From Zoopage sp. CT-All (lineage: Eukaryota > Zoopagomycota > Zoopagomycetes > Zoopagales > Zoopagaceae), in the NCBI GenBank assembly GCA_004114245.1, contig QZWS01000068.1:1-30669 (forward strand): a stretch of DNA of 30,669 nucleotides. The letters are read 5' to 3'. The position numbers were made by a program, and so were the translations under genes. Within the stretch, counting starts at the first letter, position 1, and each line of letters opens with the position of its first letter. The notes beneath the pieces are model-generated. The model was not told the DNA's origin. It saw only the letters and a program-made list of their open reading frames with translations, and made no database searches. Below are positions 21,842 to 30,669 of this stretch, in pieces.

Positions 21842-22900
21842 GCCACTCAGCGTTGTCGAGTTGGAGAAACGTTAAAAAAAACACAGGACAAGACGGCTCC
21901 GTAAATAAGGCAAAATGACGCGATTTGTTCACCTTGCTTGCAGGGGGGGGTGCAGATCGAGAAGGGTGGAAGAACGAAAGGATGTTTTTTTCGTCGAGGT
22001 GATTTGCGTCTTATAGTTAAGGCAAGATAGGACGCGGTTGAGAAAGAGGCGTGGAAATTTTGAATCTTTTTTGATGTTAGCAAGACAGAGTGGACTGCCA
22101 TGCGTTTAGGTCAAGATATTGGGAGAAATTACATTGCTTACCTTGTGTGCAAGCCGAGAGTTCTGAGGAACAGGGAAGAGGAAGATGAAGATGAAGTCCC
22201 TTTTTATATTGATGGGCAAGTTTGCTTGCCTCTGAGAATGGAAACACAGACCGGACGGAGGAGGGCTAATGAAACTCGTACATGTTCGGCTTTACGCCAA
22301 TGGATTACTTTGCAAGAATGATGCGGTGGGTGCATGCTCATTATTGCCACTTCCGCTCTACACGTCCTGGCACGTTCTTGTTGCGACGTGCATAGACTGC
22401 TATAGACTAGACTGGACTAGAAATTAGAGTGGCTGGTTAGCCGCAGTATTTAGAATTTCAGACACTGTGTTAGCTTGGTTCCGATCTACATCTGCATCCA
22501 TAATATCAGTGCGTAATTCACACCAGTTCCGATGCACCTTTCTCTGCTCATGCGCCGCGTACGCCTTCTTTTTTCCTTTTTTCCCTTTCTACCCACGCCG
22601 TGGCACGTACCCATGCCCCCCTTTTTTTGGTGGATGTCTTCTTGTACCCAGTGAAGAAAAGGCATGCTCGACGCACGAACGACGAACAAGGGCAGAGGAG
22701 CGTGCAACAGCGTGGGTATCAAACGAAGATGTCTTGCTCGGCGCATGAACCAAAGGTAGGGGCACGAGCAAAGGCACTCGCGATTACCGACCGAGATAAA
22801 AGAACGCGAAAGCGCATCGATGTGGTATTGAATCACGCAGAACACCAGCGTCCCAAGAACTCAATCAATGCAACATGCAGTTGCGAGAACATAGTTGTAC
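21842..22900. other. Intergenic region without a supported gene
   Basis: About 1 kb between the divergent metalloprotease and secreted-protein genes. It contains a G run (about 21944-21951), a T run near 21986 and several open frames of 60-120 codons with no recognisable domain; one from an ATG at 22100 (73 aa, acidic patch) is the most gene-like but lacks support. It likely holds the promoters of both flanking genes. Confidence 0.4.
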
Positions 22901-22908
22901 ATAAATAC
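22901..22908 (+). promoter_or_regulatory. TATA-like box of the small secreted protein gene
   Basis: ATAAATAC preceded by AC lies about 130 bases before the 5' UTR intron donor at 23030. Pyrimidine-rich leader sequence follows, which is the usual layout of a fungal TATA promoter. Confidence 0.4.
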
Positions 22909-23029
22909 AGCTGACTCTCTCGCCTCTTCAATCTTTTTCAAACCAATCTTATAACTTTCCCTCTCAACTCAACGCCAAGGCTCACTTCAAGTCCATACGA
23001 CATTCTCCAAAGCACCTCATCTATTCAAA

Positions 23030-23113
23030 GTAAGTTACTGTAACATTGTACCATTTCGATCATGAATCCGAGGTAATTACTGACATTGTCTGATTATTGA
23101 CGTTGTTCTATAG
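23030..23113 (+). other. Probable 5' UTR intron
   Basis: A consensus donor GTAAGTTACTG at 23030 and an acceptor TCTATAG ending at 23113 frame an 84-base interval, the usual intron length in this window. The acceptor lies 10 bases before the ATG at 23124, so the intron would be wholly in the leader. Confidence 0.55.
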
Positions 23114-23123
23114 CCTTGCAAGC

Positions 23124-23453
23124 ATGAGGTCCAGCGCAATTGTTACGTTGTCGGCGTTATGCCTCGTTATTCTGGGGGAAGCTTACACGATTGGGAGATA
23201 CCGTAGCGTATATGGTTCAACCAACCGAGTCCTCCGCGTCGGAGATACCGCTCCTGACCTCTGCAAGGGAAACGACGCTTGCAAGACGTTGCTTGACAAG
23301 GCCACGAAGAAGTGCGAGAAGGATGAGACAGATGATGCTGACAGTCTCTGTGTTGAGTATGGAAACAAGTGCCATTCTGACTTGGAAGGAACTTGGGGCT
23401 GCAGCTTGCACTATCCAAACATTCCCATTTGCGCGTTTCTTCCGAAGGAATGA
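23124..23453 (+). CDS. Small cysteine-rich secreted protein, function unknown
   Basis: A frame of 109 aa starting at ATG 23124. Residues 2-20 form a hydrophobic signal peptide (SSAIVTLSALCLVILGEA) with cleavage probably after GEA. The mature part of about 89 aa is charged and has seven cysteines, spaced in a pattern that includes CKGNDAC, KKCEK, LCVEYGNKC and WGC, ending in a Cys eight residues... near the C-terminus (ICAFLPKE). An odd number leaves one Cys free or available for dimerisation. I do not recognise the family. Size, signal peptide and cysteine content resemble fungal effector-like or antimicrobial secreted proteins, but that is a class resemblance and not a function. A 5' UTR intron and a TATA-like box upstream support a real transcript. 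Confidence 0.65.
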   Translation: MRSSAIVTLSALCLVILGEAYTIGRYRSVYGSTNRVLRVGDTAPDLCKGNDACKTLLDKATKKCEKDETDDADSLCVEYGNKCHSDLEGTWGCSLHYPNIPICAFLPKE

Positions 23454-24107
23454 GAGGTACACGTTCAAGGTCATACCTCAGGAAGTCGATGGGTACGAGG
23501 GACTAATCCAAAAACGTTCATGAGAGCGTGCCACCTTTCGAAGTAGCCGTTCTGAAACCTAGGCTATTTTGCTCATCCTTTGCAATAACAATCTATTTAC
23601 TCGTCCCCCCCTCACCTTCCCTCCATGACATTTCTGATCTCTTTGCACTGTTTCGCTGTGATTCTAATGTTCACAGCTATTGAGCGAGGGACGCGCGCTT
23701 CGCGCAAACATACACCAGGGTTTGCCCGCGCAGCATGTATAGGGTAGGCAAAATCTGCCAGAATTGGGACGAAATATACAATACAGAAGCAGTGCTGGAT
23801 CTAGTAGCGTCTGTGCTCGAATGAAAGGACAGAAAGGCATCTTGACAGACAGGGTACTACGATCCCCAAGTGATACCTCCCACTGCCTTGTGCATTAATA
23901 TTATACTGCTGCGACTTTCCTACAAAAGCAGTTGTTTGTCGCGCATACATGCTCTGAACGGCTCAGCAGAGCGACAGAACTTATCTTTTCAAACGCCAAC
24001 CACCTCAGCGCGTAAATGAAGTGGCAGCGCTTTCTAAAGCGCGTCCAGCATCAGAGAAGTACGCAAGGGAGAGACGGCGACATCAGTCCAAGTATGATTT
24101 TCAGATA
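23454..24107. other. Intergenic region with a GC-rich hairpin
   Basis: No gene is supported. The region holds the 3' end of the secreted-protein gene, a GC-rich palindromic stretch at 23693-23740 described separately, and then ordinary sequence leading to the hairpin-repeat cluster. Confidence 0.4.
23693..23740. repeat. GC-rich inverted repeat
   Basis: GCGCG (23693-23697), a CTT loop and CGCGC (23701-23705) form a tight hairpin. The adjoining CGCAAAC then has an imperfect inverted partner GTTTGCCCGCG at 23720-23730. Together they look like a small nested palindrome, possibly the end of a decayed mobile element, but no element boundaries or target duplication can be seen. Confidence 0.4.
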
Positions 24108-24495
24108 GCGATGCTGGCATCGTGCTTGTTCAGTTGTAAAATCGCAGTGTCGATGCCAACATCGCGAAAATCAGTGTCACCAAAAAAATCGTTCAACATC
24201 GACCATCGACTACTTCAGTTTAAAACCAGCCAAAAAACCAAGTATTGCTTTGCTTGTATTGCTGACGCTCGATGCTGGCATCGTGCTCGTTCAGTTGTAA
24301 AATCGCAGCATCGATGCCAGCTCGCCTAATCGGTGTAACCTAACAAATACTAGGAGTACATTACTTAAGCTGATGCTCGATGTAGGCATCGTGCTCGTTC
24401 AGTTGTAAAATTACAGCATCGATGCCAGCATCGCCTCCTTCAATTGCAAAAATCGTTCAACAATCGAACATCGCGAACATCGATGCCAGCATCGC
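24108..24495. repeat. Cluster of imperfect hairpin repeats
   Basis: Three diverged copies of a roughly 56-base unit. Each has a left arm GCGATGCTGGCATCG or close variant (24108-24122, 24271-24283, 24379-24391), a loop near TGCTCGTTCAGTTGTAAAAT, and a right arm CGATGCCAGCATCGC or variant (24151-24165, 24312-24325, 24420-24434) complementary to the left arm. A lone right arm follows at 24481-24495. Flanking words recur as well: AAAATCGTTCAACA (about 24185, 24450), a GCTGAYGCTC lead-in before copies 2 and 3, and AAAATCRGTRTCACCAA after the first and last right arms. Spacing is 161 then 108 bases, so this is not a simple tandem array. The cluster begins 55 bases past the Hsp70-like stop codon and could lie in that gene's 3' UTR. 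Confidence 0.85.
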
Positions 24496-24549
24496 AAAAT
24501 CGGTATCACCAATCAAACTCCACACTATGTTACACTAATGTTTTGCAGT

Positions 24550-26433
24550 TTATTCGCATCGTGGGGGTGCAATCATCAGTTTGCCTGCTGGTTCGAGCTC
24601 ACCTCCTACCAACGTCTCATACTTGGTCCTCTCTTCCCAGGACCATGTCGAGAAGATCGTGCCATTGATCGTCCCAGAGGCCACATCCATGACATTCATA
24701 TTGATAGTACTGCCACAGTTGTAAGTGCTCAGTCTTACACGGATCTGTGGAACGCCCTTCGGAGCCGGTGCAATGCCTGTGAGCTCGACCCCACCTAAGA
24801 ACTTGTTCTGACTTGCTCGTTTTCTATCCCCACCAAAGACCCGGATGGCCACTCGATCCTGGTTATCCATTGTGGTGGTAAATGTGTACATCTTGTTGAT
24901 TCTAAAGTCAGGATTTTTATCTGTACACTTGAACATCACTCCTCCAGCGGTCTCGATGCCAAGGGTGGTGCGCACCTCTCCAAAACAACATTCAGGGCCG
25001 CTGTGATGATTTTCGTCTTGGTACCAATGACCGAGTTTTGCTGCGCCCAACACGACGGTGAGCTCAGGGTGCCTCCAACCATGGAATTTGTTGTTATGGC
25101 CAAAGTAGTTGCGGACAGATGACTGAAGAAAGGGGATATTGCTGGAACCACCGGCGAACACAATGTCTCGGATGTCGTCCTTGGTATACACGACAGAGCT
25201 CTTGATAACCTGATCGATTGCCGTAATCGTCTTGATAAAGAGATTCATATTAAGATCCTCGAACTGGGACCGAGTTAACCGTTCGGAGAAGCCTTGACCT
25301 CCAGGATGATGAGGGAACTTGAACTCGATCTGAACCGAATCTTGGACTGAGAGCACACGCTTTGCCATTTCGACCTCGCTTGCCAGCCGAAGGAGAAATG
25401 GGCCGTCGCTGGAGAGGTCCTGACCGGTCTTGTTCTTGTGGGCCAGGAGTAAATGGTCGATGACGCGTTGATTGAAAACGTTTCCACCCAGGTGTGGGTC
25501 ATAGACGGAGGACATGGTGTCATGGGACCCGTCCTCAGCTCTAAGGACTGAAGCCTCGAATGTCGAGCCACCGAGACGAAAGACAAGAACGCCTCGACCG
25601 TAACCGTATCAAAGGAAAAGATCGCGGCAGAGGTTTTCCTGAAACTTTCACGACCAACACGGGGTCGTCGAAGCCTTACAGCAGCAGCAGTAGCTTCTGC
25701 CATCACTCTCCGTTCATTGCTCGGAGGGTTGTATCCACCAACATACACTATATCATGGTACGTGTAGTTCCCCCAGAACTCATTACTGGTGATTTCCTTT
25801 GCTCTGGTTCGTATGTTTTGTCCATCTGGCAAGACGATAGCAATAAAGGTGATGACGTGCCCAATGATGGATTCTGCAGATGCTATTAGTTCCTGCAGGT
25901 ATCTGCTTGTGATATCAGCAAGGGTGAAAGCTTGATATCCAGCAATGTTAGATCTGCTGTAGTGCTCATACTGTGAACGTAGTGCAGTGGGATGGTCAAG
26001 GTTGAAGAGCGTGTTGGATGGGTGAACATAAAGCTCTTTGTCCGTGCCATTCCTAATCAACAAATATCTTTCGGTTGTCCAATCAGCCTCCGATGGCCCG
26101 GGCGTGGAGCGTGTTCCTGGACCGATCAATATTATTTTCGGATCACCCTGAACTCCGAAGATGAGTCCATTATCACCATCGAGAACACTCACGCGAGTGG
26201 CAGTGGACCCAATCTCTGACAAGAAAAGAGAATGAATATATATGTCATGGTTATGAACCTGCCTGTTCATTGCAGAGGGGAGGGAGGGAAATAGCGAACG
26301 TCTTTTTACCAATGGCAATCGTTGTGGCTACATCTTTTGACTGAGCAGCAGACAAGGTTACGGAGGTCAGAAGGACAACAACGATAAAAGCAATCAGAAC
26401 TGAGAACCATCCTTTCTTGTTCGACCTTTTCAT
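24550..26433 (-). CDS. Diverged Hsp70-family protein with N-terminal hydrophobic segment; reading frame disturbed
   Basis: Exon 1 is 26433-26310 and exon 2 is 26215-24550. Residues 9-28 (GWFSVLIAFIVVVLLTSVTL) form a signal peptide or signal anchor after a basic MKRSNKKG, so the protein would enter the ER. The Hsp70 core is recognisable: TTIAIEIGSTATRVSV, VMAEATAAAV, VLVFRLGGSTFEASVL, HLGGNVFNQRVIDHLL, DIVFAGGSSNIPFLQ and a C-terminal TLGIETAGGVMFKC beta domain. The lid helices and an ER-retention tail are absent; the protein ends RCE. Nucleotide-site motifs are altered: canonical DLGTT is EIGST, and DLGGGTFD is RLGGSTFE. Between ATAAAV (25679) and YGYGRG (25608) about 68 extra bases appear and the frame changes, so the gene is about 596 aa only if one base is missing or an intron is unusual. 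It may be a decaying paralogue, a sequencing error, or a spliced gene I cannot resolve. Confidence 0.8.
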
Positions 26434-26491
26434 TTTGATGCAGAATGGGAGAGAAGAAGCACGAATGACCACGAAGACAGGTGTCGAAGTA

Positions 26492-26497
26492 TTATAG
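26492..26497 (-). promoter_or_regulatory. TATA-like box of the Hsp70-like gene
   Basis: On the minus strand the sequence reads TATAAT within CTATAATAC, about 60 bases before the ATG at 26433. Its position fits a core promoter with a short leader. Confidence 0.4.
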
Positions 26498-27255
26498 CAT
26501 GCTATCGATCAGCGCGTGATTTTTGGTCGGATTCGAAAATGCTACGTGGCGGGTCCACAGCGAACAGCGTCGAGTTGGTCTTGAGAATCTCCGAAGGTGT
26601 TCCTGAGTCCTTTGCTTCAAATATGCAGACGCCAACGCAAGTGACAAAGATGTGAAGGTGGTTGGAAGGCATGACACGAAATTACTGGCGGAGGCTATCT
26701 GTCTCACTTACATAACTCCCAACGCACATTCACAATGGAGCACTGCTGCGGCCACTTTAAAGCAAGAGTCACTTTCACTACGCCAATAGTTTCATCAACG
26801 GAACGTGTCGACGGCCGTCTGGTTGTAGTAATTGCGGTCGTGGTCAATGCACACTCCAGCTGATGCGTCCTTTATCCATGAGATTCAAGAGAGGTTTGCC
26901 TGGTACATTGTTTCCATTTTTGCCGCACAGGAAGGCGTCTAGTTTTGCGTAGATCGGCTGCTTTTAATACCTCCTTGTTCTCGATCTGCGCCAAATAATC
27001 CTGTCGATGCTTCGCCATTGTTCATCCGCTTTATGACTTAATCTGACCGAGGTCCTTTTGCTTTATCATTTTGAGAAATGCTCGCATAACAATGCCTCGT
27101 GATGTCCATCAAGGGCTCCTAACACTGCGCTTTGATAAAAGTTGGCAGTCTGACTTCGTGGTGTATTCCCTGAAGCGCAGTGCACTGGTGCAAAAATATA
27201 TATTTTCGAAAAAAGAAAAGAGAATATGTCATAGCTTGACTGAATGTGTGAGCTC
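26498..27255. other. Intergenic region between the Hsp70-like gene and GDT1
   Basis: No gene is supported. It should hold the Hsp70-like promoter and the GDT1 3' UTR. A short minus-strand frame at 27018-26872 (48 aa, MAKHRQDYLAQIENKEVL at its start) is basic and hydrophilic, but has no recognised family, and I leave it uncalled. Confidence 0.4.
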
Positions 27256-28787
27256 TTATGCATCATAGATGGACTCGTATAACGATACGACGGCAAAGAT
27301 CTCAAAGACGACAGCACCAGCCAGGGTGACTAGAAGCAAAAGAAAAAAAAATGGAGTTAGCACACAAGTCTGCTGAATTGATCCATGAAGTGATCGAGGG
27401 CAACTATGGCGACATACCTGTGCGAACAGAAATCCTGGATGCCAGCATCCTGCCTCCAACAACGGCAACACCGGTGCACATAGAGTGCCCAAGGACTGCT
27501 CCAATGGACACCCAGACCATGTTCTAAGATAGTGAGTGGCGATAACGTCAGAGGACAGGTTGTGGAGGCGAGGAAGAGGACTCGGATTACATTTCTCTGC
27601 ATACGAATACGTAGATGAAAGGGACCTTACATGTGCAGCAGCCAGAGCGATGGTAGCGATCTGTGACCGATCGCCCCACTCTGCCAGAAAAGTCATGACG
27701 AATGTCTGTACAAAGACGGGCGAGAACAGGAGCTGAAAGAGGTTGATCAAGCCCGAGGATTCCTTCTTTTTCGAACCCTCCTTGTGTGCTGGCCCCATGC
27801 CAACCAAGTTGCTGCTGTCCTCTGCGTTCTCATCCGTGTTGGCAGTCGTCGCTGCGCCGGCCTCAGCCCTTTGCAACAGCTCCAGATCTTCCTTGTCCTG
27901 CAGTTCCTGAGTAACTTCCTCGAGTTCATGCTTTGCATCTTCCTCAGTCATGTGGTAACCATCATAGAACATGCGGATGCCGAAGCAGAAGAAGAGAAGC
28001 GCGGCCATGTAGTTGGTATAGGTTCGAGGGATCAGGTTTGGGACGGCATGACCAAAAGCGGCCGAGAGAACTGACATGATGGCCAGAGCCGACAATGCAG
28101 CCGAGAACACGAGCAGTCGAGGGTGCTTCATAGCCATGATGGCAGCAATCAAGAACGTTTTGTCACCGATTTCAGAGACCATGATCATGGCGAGGGACAA
28201 GAAGAAGGACTGGGTCTCCTCGGAGCTCAGTTCCATGCCGCCGCCTTGGAGTGGTAAAGAGTCGGTCGAGTCGTCGTAGTTGCTGAACTCGTCCACGTTT
28301 TTGCTGTGGTCTCCTCCTGCCTTTTTGAACGATCCTGGAGCGCCTTCAAAGTCGTTGCCGAGGTTAGCAGGGTACTAGAGGAATCAGGGATCCAAGGAAG
28401 GGTTTTTAGGTTAGATAAGAATGGCTTGCTCGGATCGAAACAAAAAGTGAAAAAAAAAACTCCGAGATATAAAAAATAGAGGCAAGCAAGAGTGCACACA
28501 CACTCCGAGGACAAGGCACCTGCTGCTGCAGTTCATTCCGAGCTAAACAACCAGCCATAGTCATTCGCCATATGTGTTCATCCATGTCCAGACTGCAATG
28601 GGTTAATGAGAAGCTGATCAGATGACAAGGTTTGCTGGAGGGTGAGAAAGCTTACTTTGTCCAAATCATCGCCACGTGTGACCAGGGATGCAGCGCTGGC
28701 AACGTTGTGAGTGGAGGAGATGGAGAGACAGGCCAGACAGAGCGCAAGGACGATGGCCAAGACTTTAGATCTCGGCAATCTGGTCAT
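27256..28787 (-). CDS. GDT1: GDT1-like divalent cation/H+ exchanger (UPF0016, TMEM165 family)
   Basis: GDT1 moves Ca2+ and Mn2+ into the Golgi in exchange for protons and supports glycosylation. Four minus-strand exons (28787-28656, 28374-27631, 27523-27418, 27329-27256) give 351 aa with matching phases. Exon 1 encodes a signal peptide (VLAIVLALCLACLSI). Both family signatures are present: SEIGDKTF (Glu near 112) in the first repeat and EWGDRSQ (Glu near 276) in the second, the two E-x-G-D-[KR]-[ST] motifs that form the ion path. Hydrophobic segments after each motif fit the six-helix fold. The repeats are joined by an acidic, coiled-coil-like cytosolic loop (EEDAKHELEEVTQELQ) followed by a Ser/Lys stretch. 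The protein ends VVSLYESIYDA. Intron 1 (28655-28375) is longer than the rest and could hide a small exon, though direct joining keeps the frame. Confidence 0.95.
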
Positions 28788-30669
28788 GGTGCAAGAGCTA
28801 GATAGATGGGGGAGTGTACGATAGCAAAGAGTGTCTGCAAGGTAGACAATCAGAGGCAGAAGGATGCAGGGAATAGCCCAGGGGAGGGGGGGGGTCAAGA
28901 TGGAGCGACGATGAAGTAGAGAAGGGATGTCGTCGAGGGCAACTAAAAAGAAGAAAAAGAAGCGCAGGAACAAAAGGGGGCGGAGATATGGGACAGGCCA
29001 GAGGGTGCCTCGTCACTACAGCCGAAGTGGTGGAGAGATGAGATGAGGATTAGGATTAGGGGCAACAGCGATAAAAAAAAAAAAAGGACACAGAAAACAG
29101 AAACGAGGGTTGCACAAAGTGGGAAGATAAGGTCCCAACCCTCCTTAATTGCACACGCACTTGGTTCCAATCTATTTTTATTGCACCAGGCTGTGCACTT
29201 ATCAGGCCGCGGCATCTCATCTCCATATCCTCACGCTCGGCACACACACACACACACGCTAATGTTCTACTACTATGGAAGCAAGATGAAAAAAAAAGGA
29301 GAGCAGAGGAGGATGAACAATCTTGTGTGTATTTTTTGGAGAACGTAGGAAGTGGATGTTCCGTGTTTCAGCAATGCAGGGACAAGGATCGAAGTTTAGC
29401 AATTTGTCCGTGGCGCAAGTGCCTTGTGAGCTGGAACGCGGATCATCTAGACGACGTGGCACCACGCGTGTAAAAGTTCGACGCCGAGCATCCTAGAAAG
29501 ATATCTTGCAGCGGTGTCGTTTATATACGTACACCGGTGAACAACGAAGGTTTGCGTGCGTTCGCTAATATTAATTTGCATTTCAGTGTGTGGGGAAAGG
29601 AAGGAATAGAAACATTCTTTCGGGACCCGGAGAAGGAGGCGTTTTGGACTGGGCGTCGAACTGAATAGTTGAGCAGTTGAATTCAGTAGTTGAGTGGGTT
29701 TGCCGATCATGCGTGCTCATGCATCGGGCTGTAGGTCGCACCGTGGTAGAGTACGTGCTTGCGACAACTATCAGATGGGGCAGGGGTGTTGCGGTGTGAT
29801 GTCCTGAACATGTTCCGCAGAACAGATTCCCCTTTTTTTTGCAGCAAGTCGTGTACAGTAACAGGTCCAAACAAGCAAGATCGCCCAGCGCACTCTATTC
29901 TTAGGCCTGATCCCCACGCATCCACCACCACTCTTTTAGTTTGTGCCTGACGAGAGCCAGAGTGTGAACCTCGGATGACCACGTTCACGCACAGGAGCCT
30001 GTGCAGTGGACGTGAAAAAAAACAGCAGATGCAATCCTAATAAACTAAGTCAATTATTGCTGAAAAACACAAAACGAATAAAGCAAACACCGAGACTCTT
30101 CACACCACACACCCACCCCCAGTCCTTTTTCTCATTGGGTTCGAGTGTGATTCTCATCTTTCCCTCCAATCCCTTGAATTCATTCGACCTCTTCTAGCGG
30201 TGTGCGTGTGTGCATTTTATTTTTTTTTATTCCTTCTCCTCCTCGCCCTTTTCCCTTTTTCTCCTCTGTGTCTCCTGTCCCCCATCCACACCCCCACAAC
30301 ACATACACACGCACTCTCTCTCTCTTCGTTTTCTTTTTTAATTTTTTTTTTTTAATTCTTTTCTGCTGTCAGTCTCCTGTCGCATTCATCGCCCGCTCAT
30401 CCTGTACAGTTTTTTGTCACGATCCACCCTTCGCCAAGCGAGAAACGCACACTCTCGTCAACCCAAGAGCATCCATATCGTGTTGTTTTGCTTGCTCCTG
30501 CCTGTCTGCCAGCACAATCCGCACTAGTGACAGGACAAAGACCGCTGCATCCCTTTCCTGTCATCACTCTCTATATATACACTTTCCACTCCACTCGTCA
30601 TTGTTCCGTTGCTGCGTCCGGCTCTTCTGATTAACGACCCGCCAGAAACACCTTCCACCACACCCACTT
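28788..30669. promoter_or_regulatory. Long intergenic region with GDT1 promoter and probable promoter of a downstream + strand gene
   Basis: About 1.9 kb without a gene I can support. Near GDT1 it includes G-rich and A-rich tracts in the likely leader. A CA repeat is at 29241-29257, and an A run at 29073-29085. From about 30205 the sequence is strongly pyrimidine-rich with CT and T runs, and a TATA-like run TATATATA is at 30572-30579, close to the window end. That layout resembles a promoter and leader of a + strand gene starting beyond 30669. Open frames in the region are low-complexity. Confidence 0.45.

Noticed and set aside
22100-22321. A 73-codon + strand frame with an acidic patch
   Set aside because: It has an ATG, and a + oriented TATA-like box lies 260 bases upstream, but no domain, no homologue I recognise and no splice support.
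24108-24495. CRISPR-like interpretation of the repeat cluster
   Set aside because: Copies are diverged, unequally spaced, few, and lie in a eukaryotic nuclear setting with no associated genes.
26872-27018. A 48-codon minus-strand frame between the Hsp70-like gene and GDT1
   Set aside because: Basic and hydrophilic but too short, without a recognised family or promoter; could be a decayed exon of something but cannot be supported.
29404-29485. Box A-like TGGCGCAAGTG with a GTTCGACGCC downstream
   Set aside because: The spacing is long and neither the T-stem nor the acceptor stem pairs, so no tRNA gene is called.
29725-29765. A tRNA-like stretch containing GTGGTAGAGTACGTGCTTGC
   Set aside because: It resembles a D-arm and anticodon stem, but there is no T-arm with a GGTTCGA-type box at the right distance and no acceptor stem; it is better explained as a small hairpin (GTCGCA/TGCGAC).
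30202-30630. A 142-codon + strand frame near the window end
   Set aside because: Translation is low-complexity Phe/Ser/Pro from a pyrimidine tract; it fits a promoter and leader rather than a gene.

Overview
The window is eukaryotic nuclear DNA. Its genes are dense and broken by many short GT-AG introns, mostly about 80-140 bases and often with GTAAG donors. Promoters are pyrimidine-rich, and both strands carry genes at short spacing. The gene set (REV1, DNA2, DCP1, RPP40, GDT1) and gene style indicate a filamentous fungus. An early-diverging lineage such as Mortierellaceae is my inference from the style and from the diverged Hsp70-like gene; I could not test it by search.

Left part (1-20.6 kb) is a compact housekeeping block. 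REV1, the translesion scaffold and deoxycytidyl transferase, is on + at 369-5346 and converges on a probably mitochondrial O-methyltransferase on - at 5734-6848. That gene diverges from DNA2, the flap nuclease-helicase, on + at 7415-13988. An Alr4036-type FMN-binding protein follows on + at 14537-15848 and converges on RPP40, a protein subunit of RNase P/MRP, on - at 16122-17876. RPP40 diverges from the decapping co-factor DCP1 on + at 18381-20555. Two genome-maintenance genes and two RNA-metabolism genes therefore sit within 20 kb, with the RNA genes sharing one promoter region.

Right part (20.6-27.2 kb) is sparser and more accessory. It holds an intronless matrixin-like metalloprotease without a visible signal peptide (-), a small Cys-rich secreted protein with a 5' UTR intron (+), and a cluster of imperfect hairpin repeats lying just past the 3' end of a diverged, membrane-anchored or secreted Hsp70-like gene (-) whose reading frame is disturbed. 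These three genes have TATA-like boxes, unlike the housekeeping block. GDT1, a Golgi/vacuolar cation/H+ exchanger of the UPF0016 family, is on - at 27256-28787. The last 1.9 kb has no gene I can support and ends in pyrimidine-rich DNA with a TATA-like box, probably the promoter of a + strand gene beyond the window.

I did not find RNA genes, CRISPR arrays, or a recognisable autonomous mobile element. The strongest unexplained signals are the hairpin-repeat cluster at 24108-24495, a perfect-consensus PCNA-binding motif at the DNA2 N-terminus built across an exon junction, and the disturbed Hsp70-like gene.
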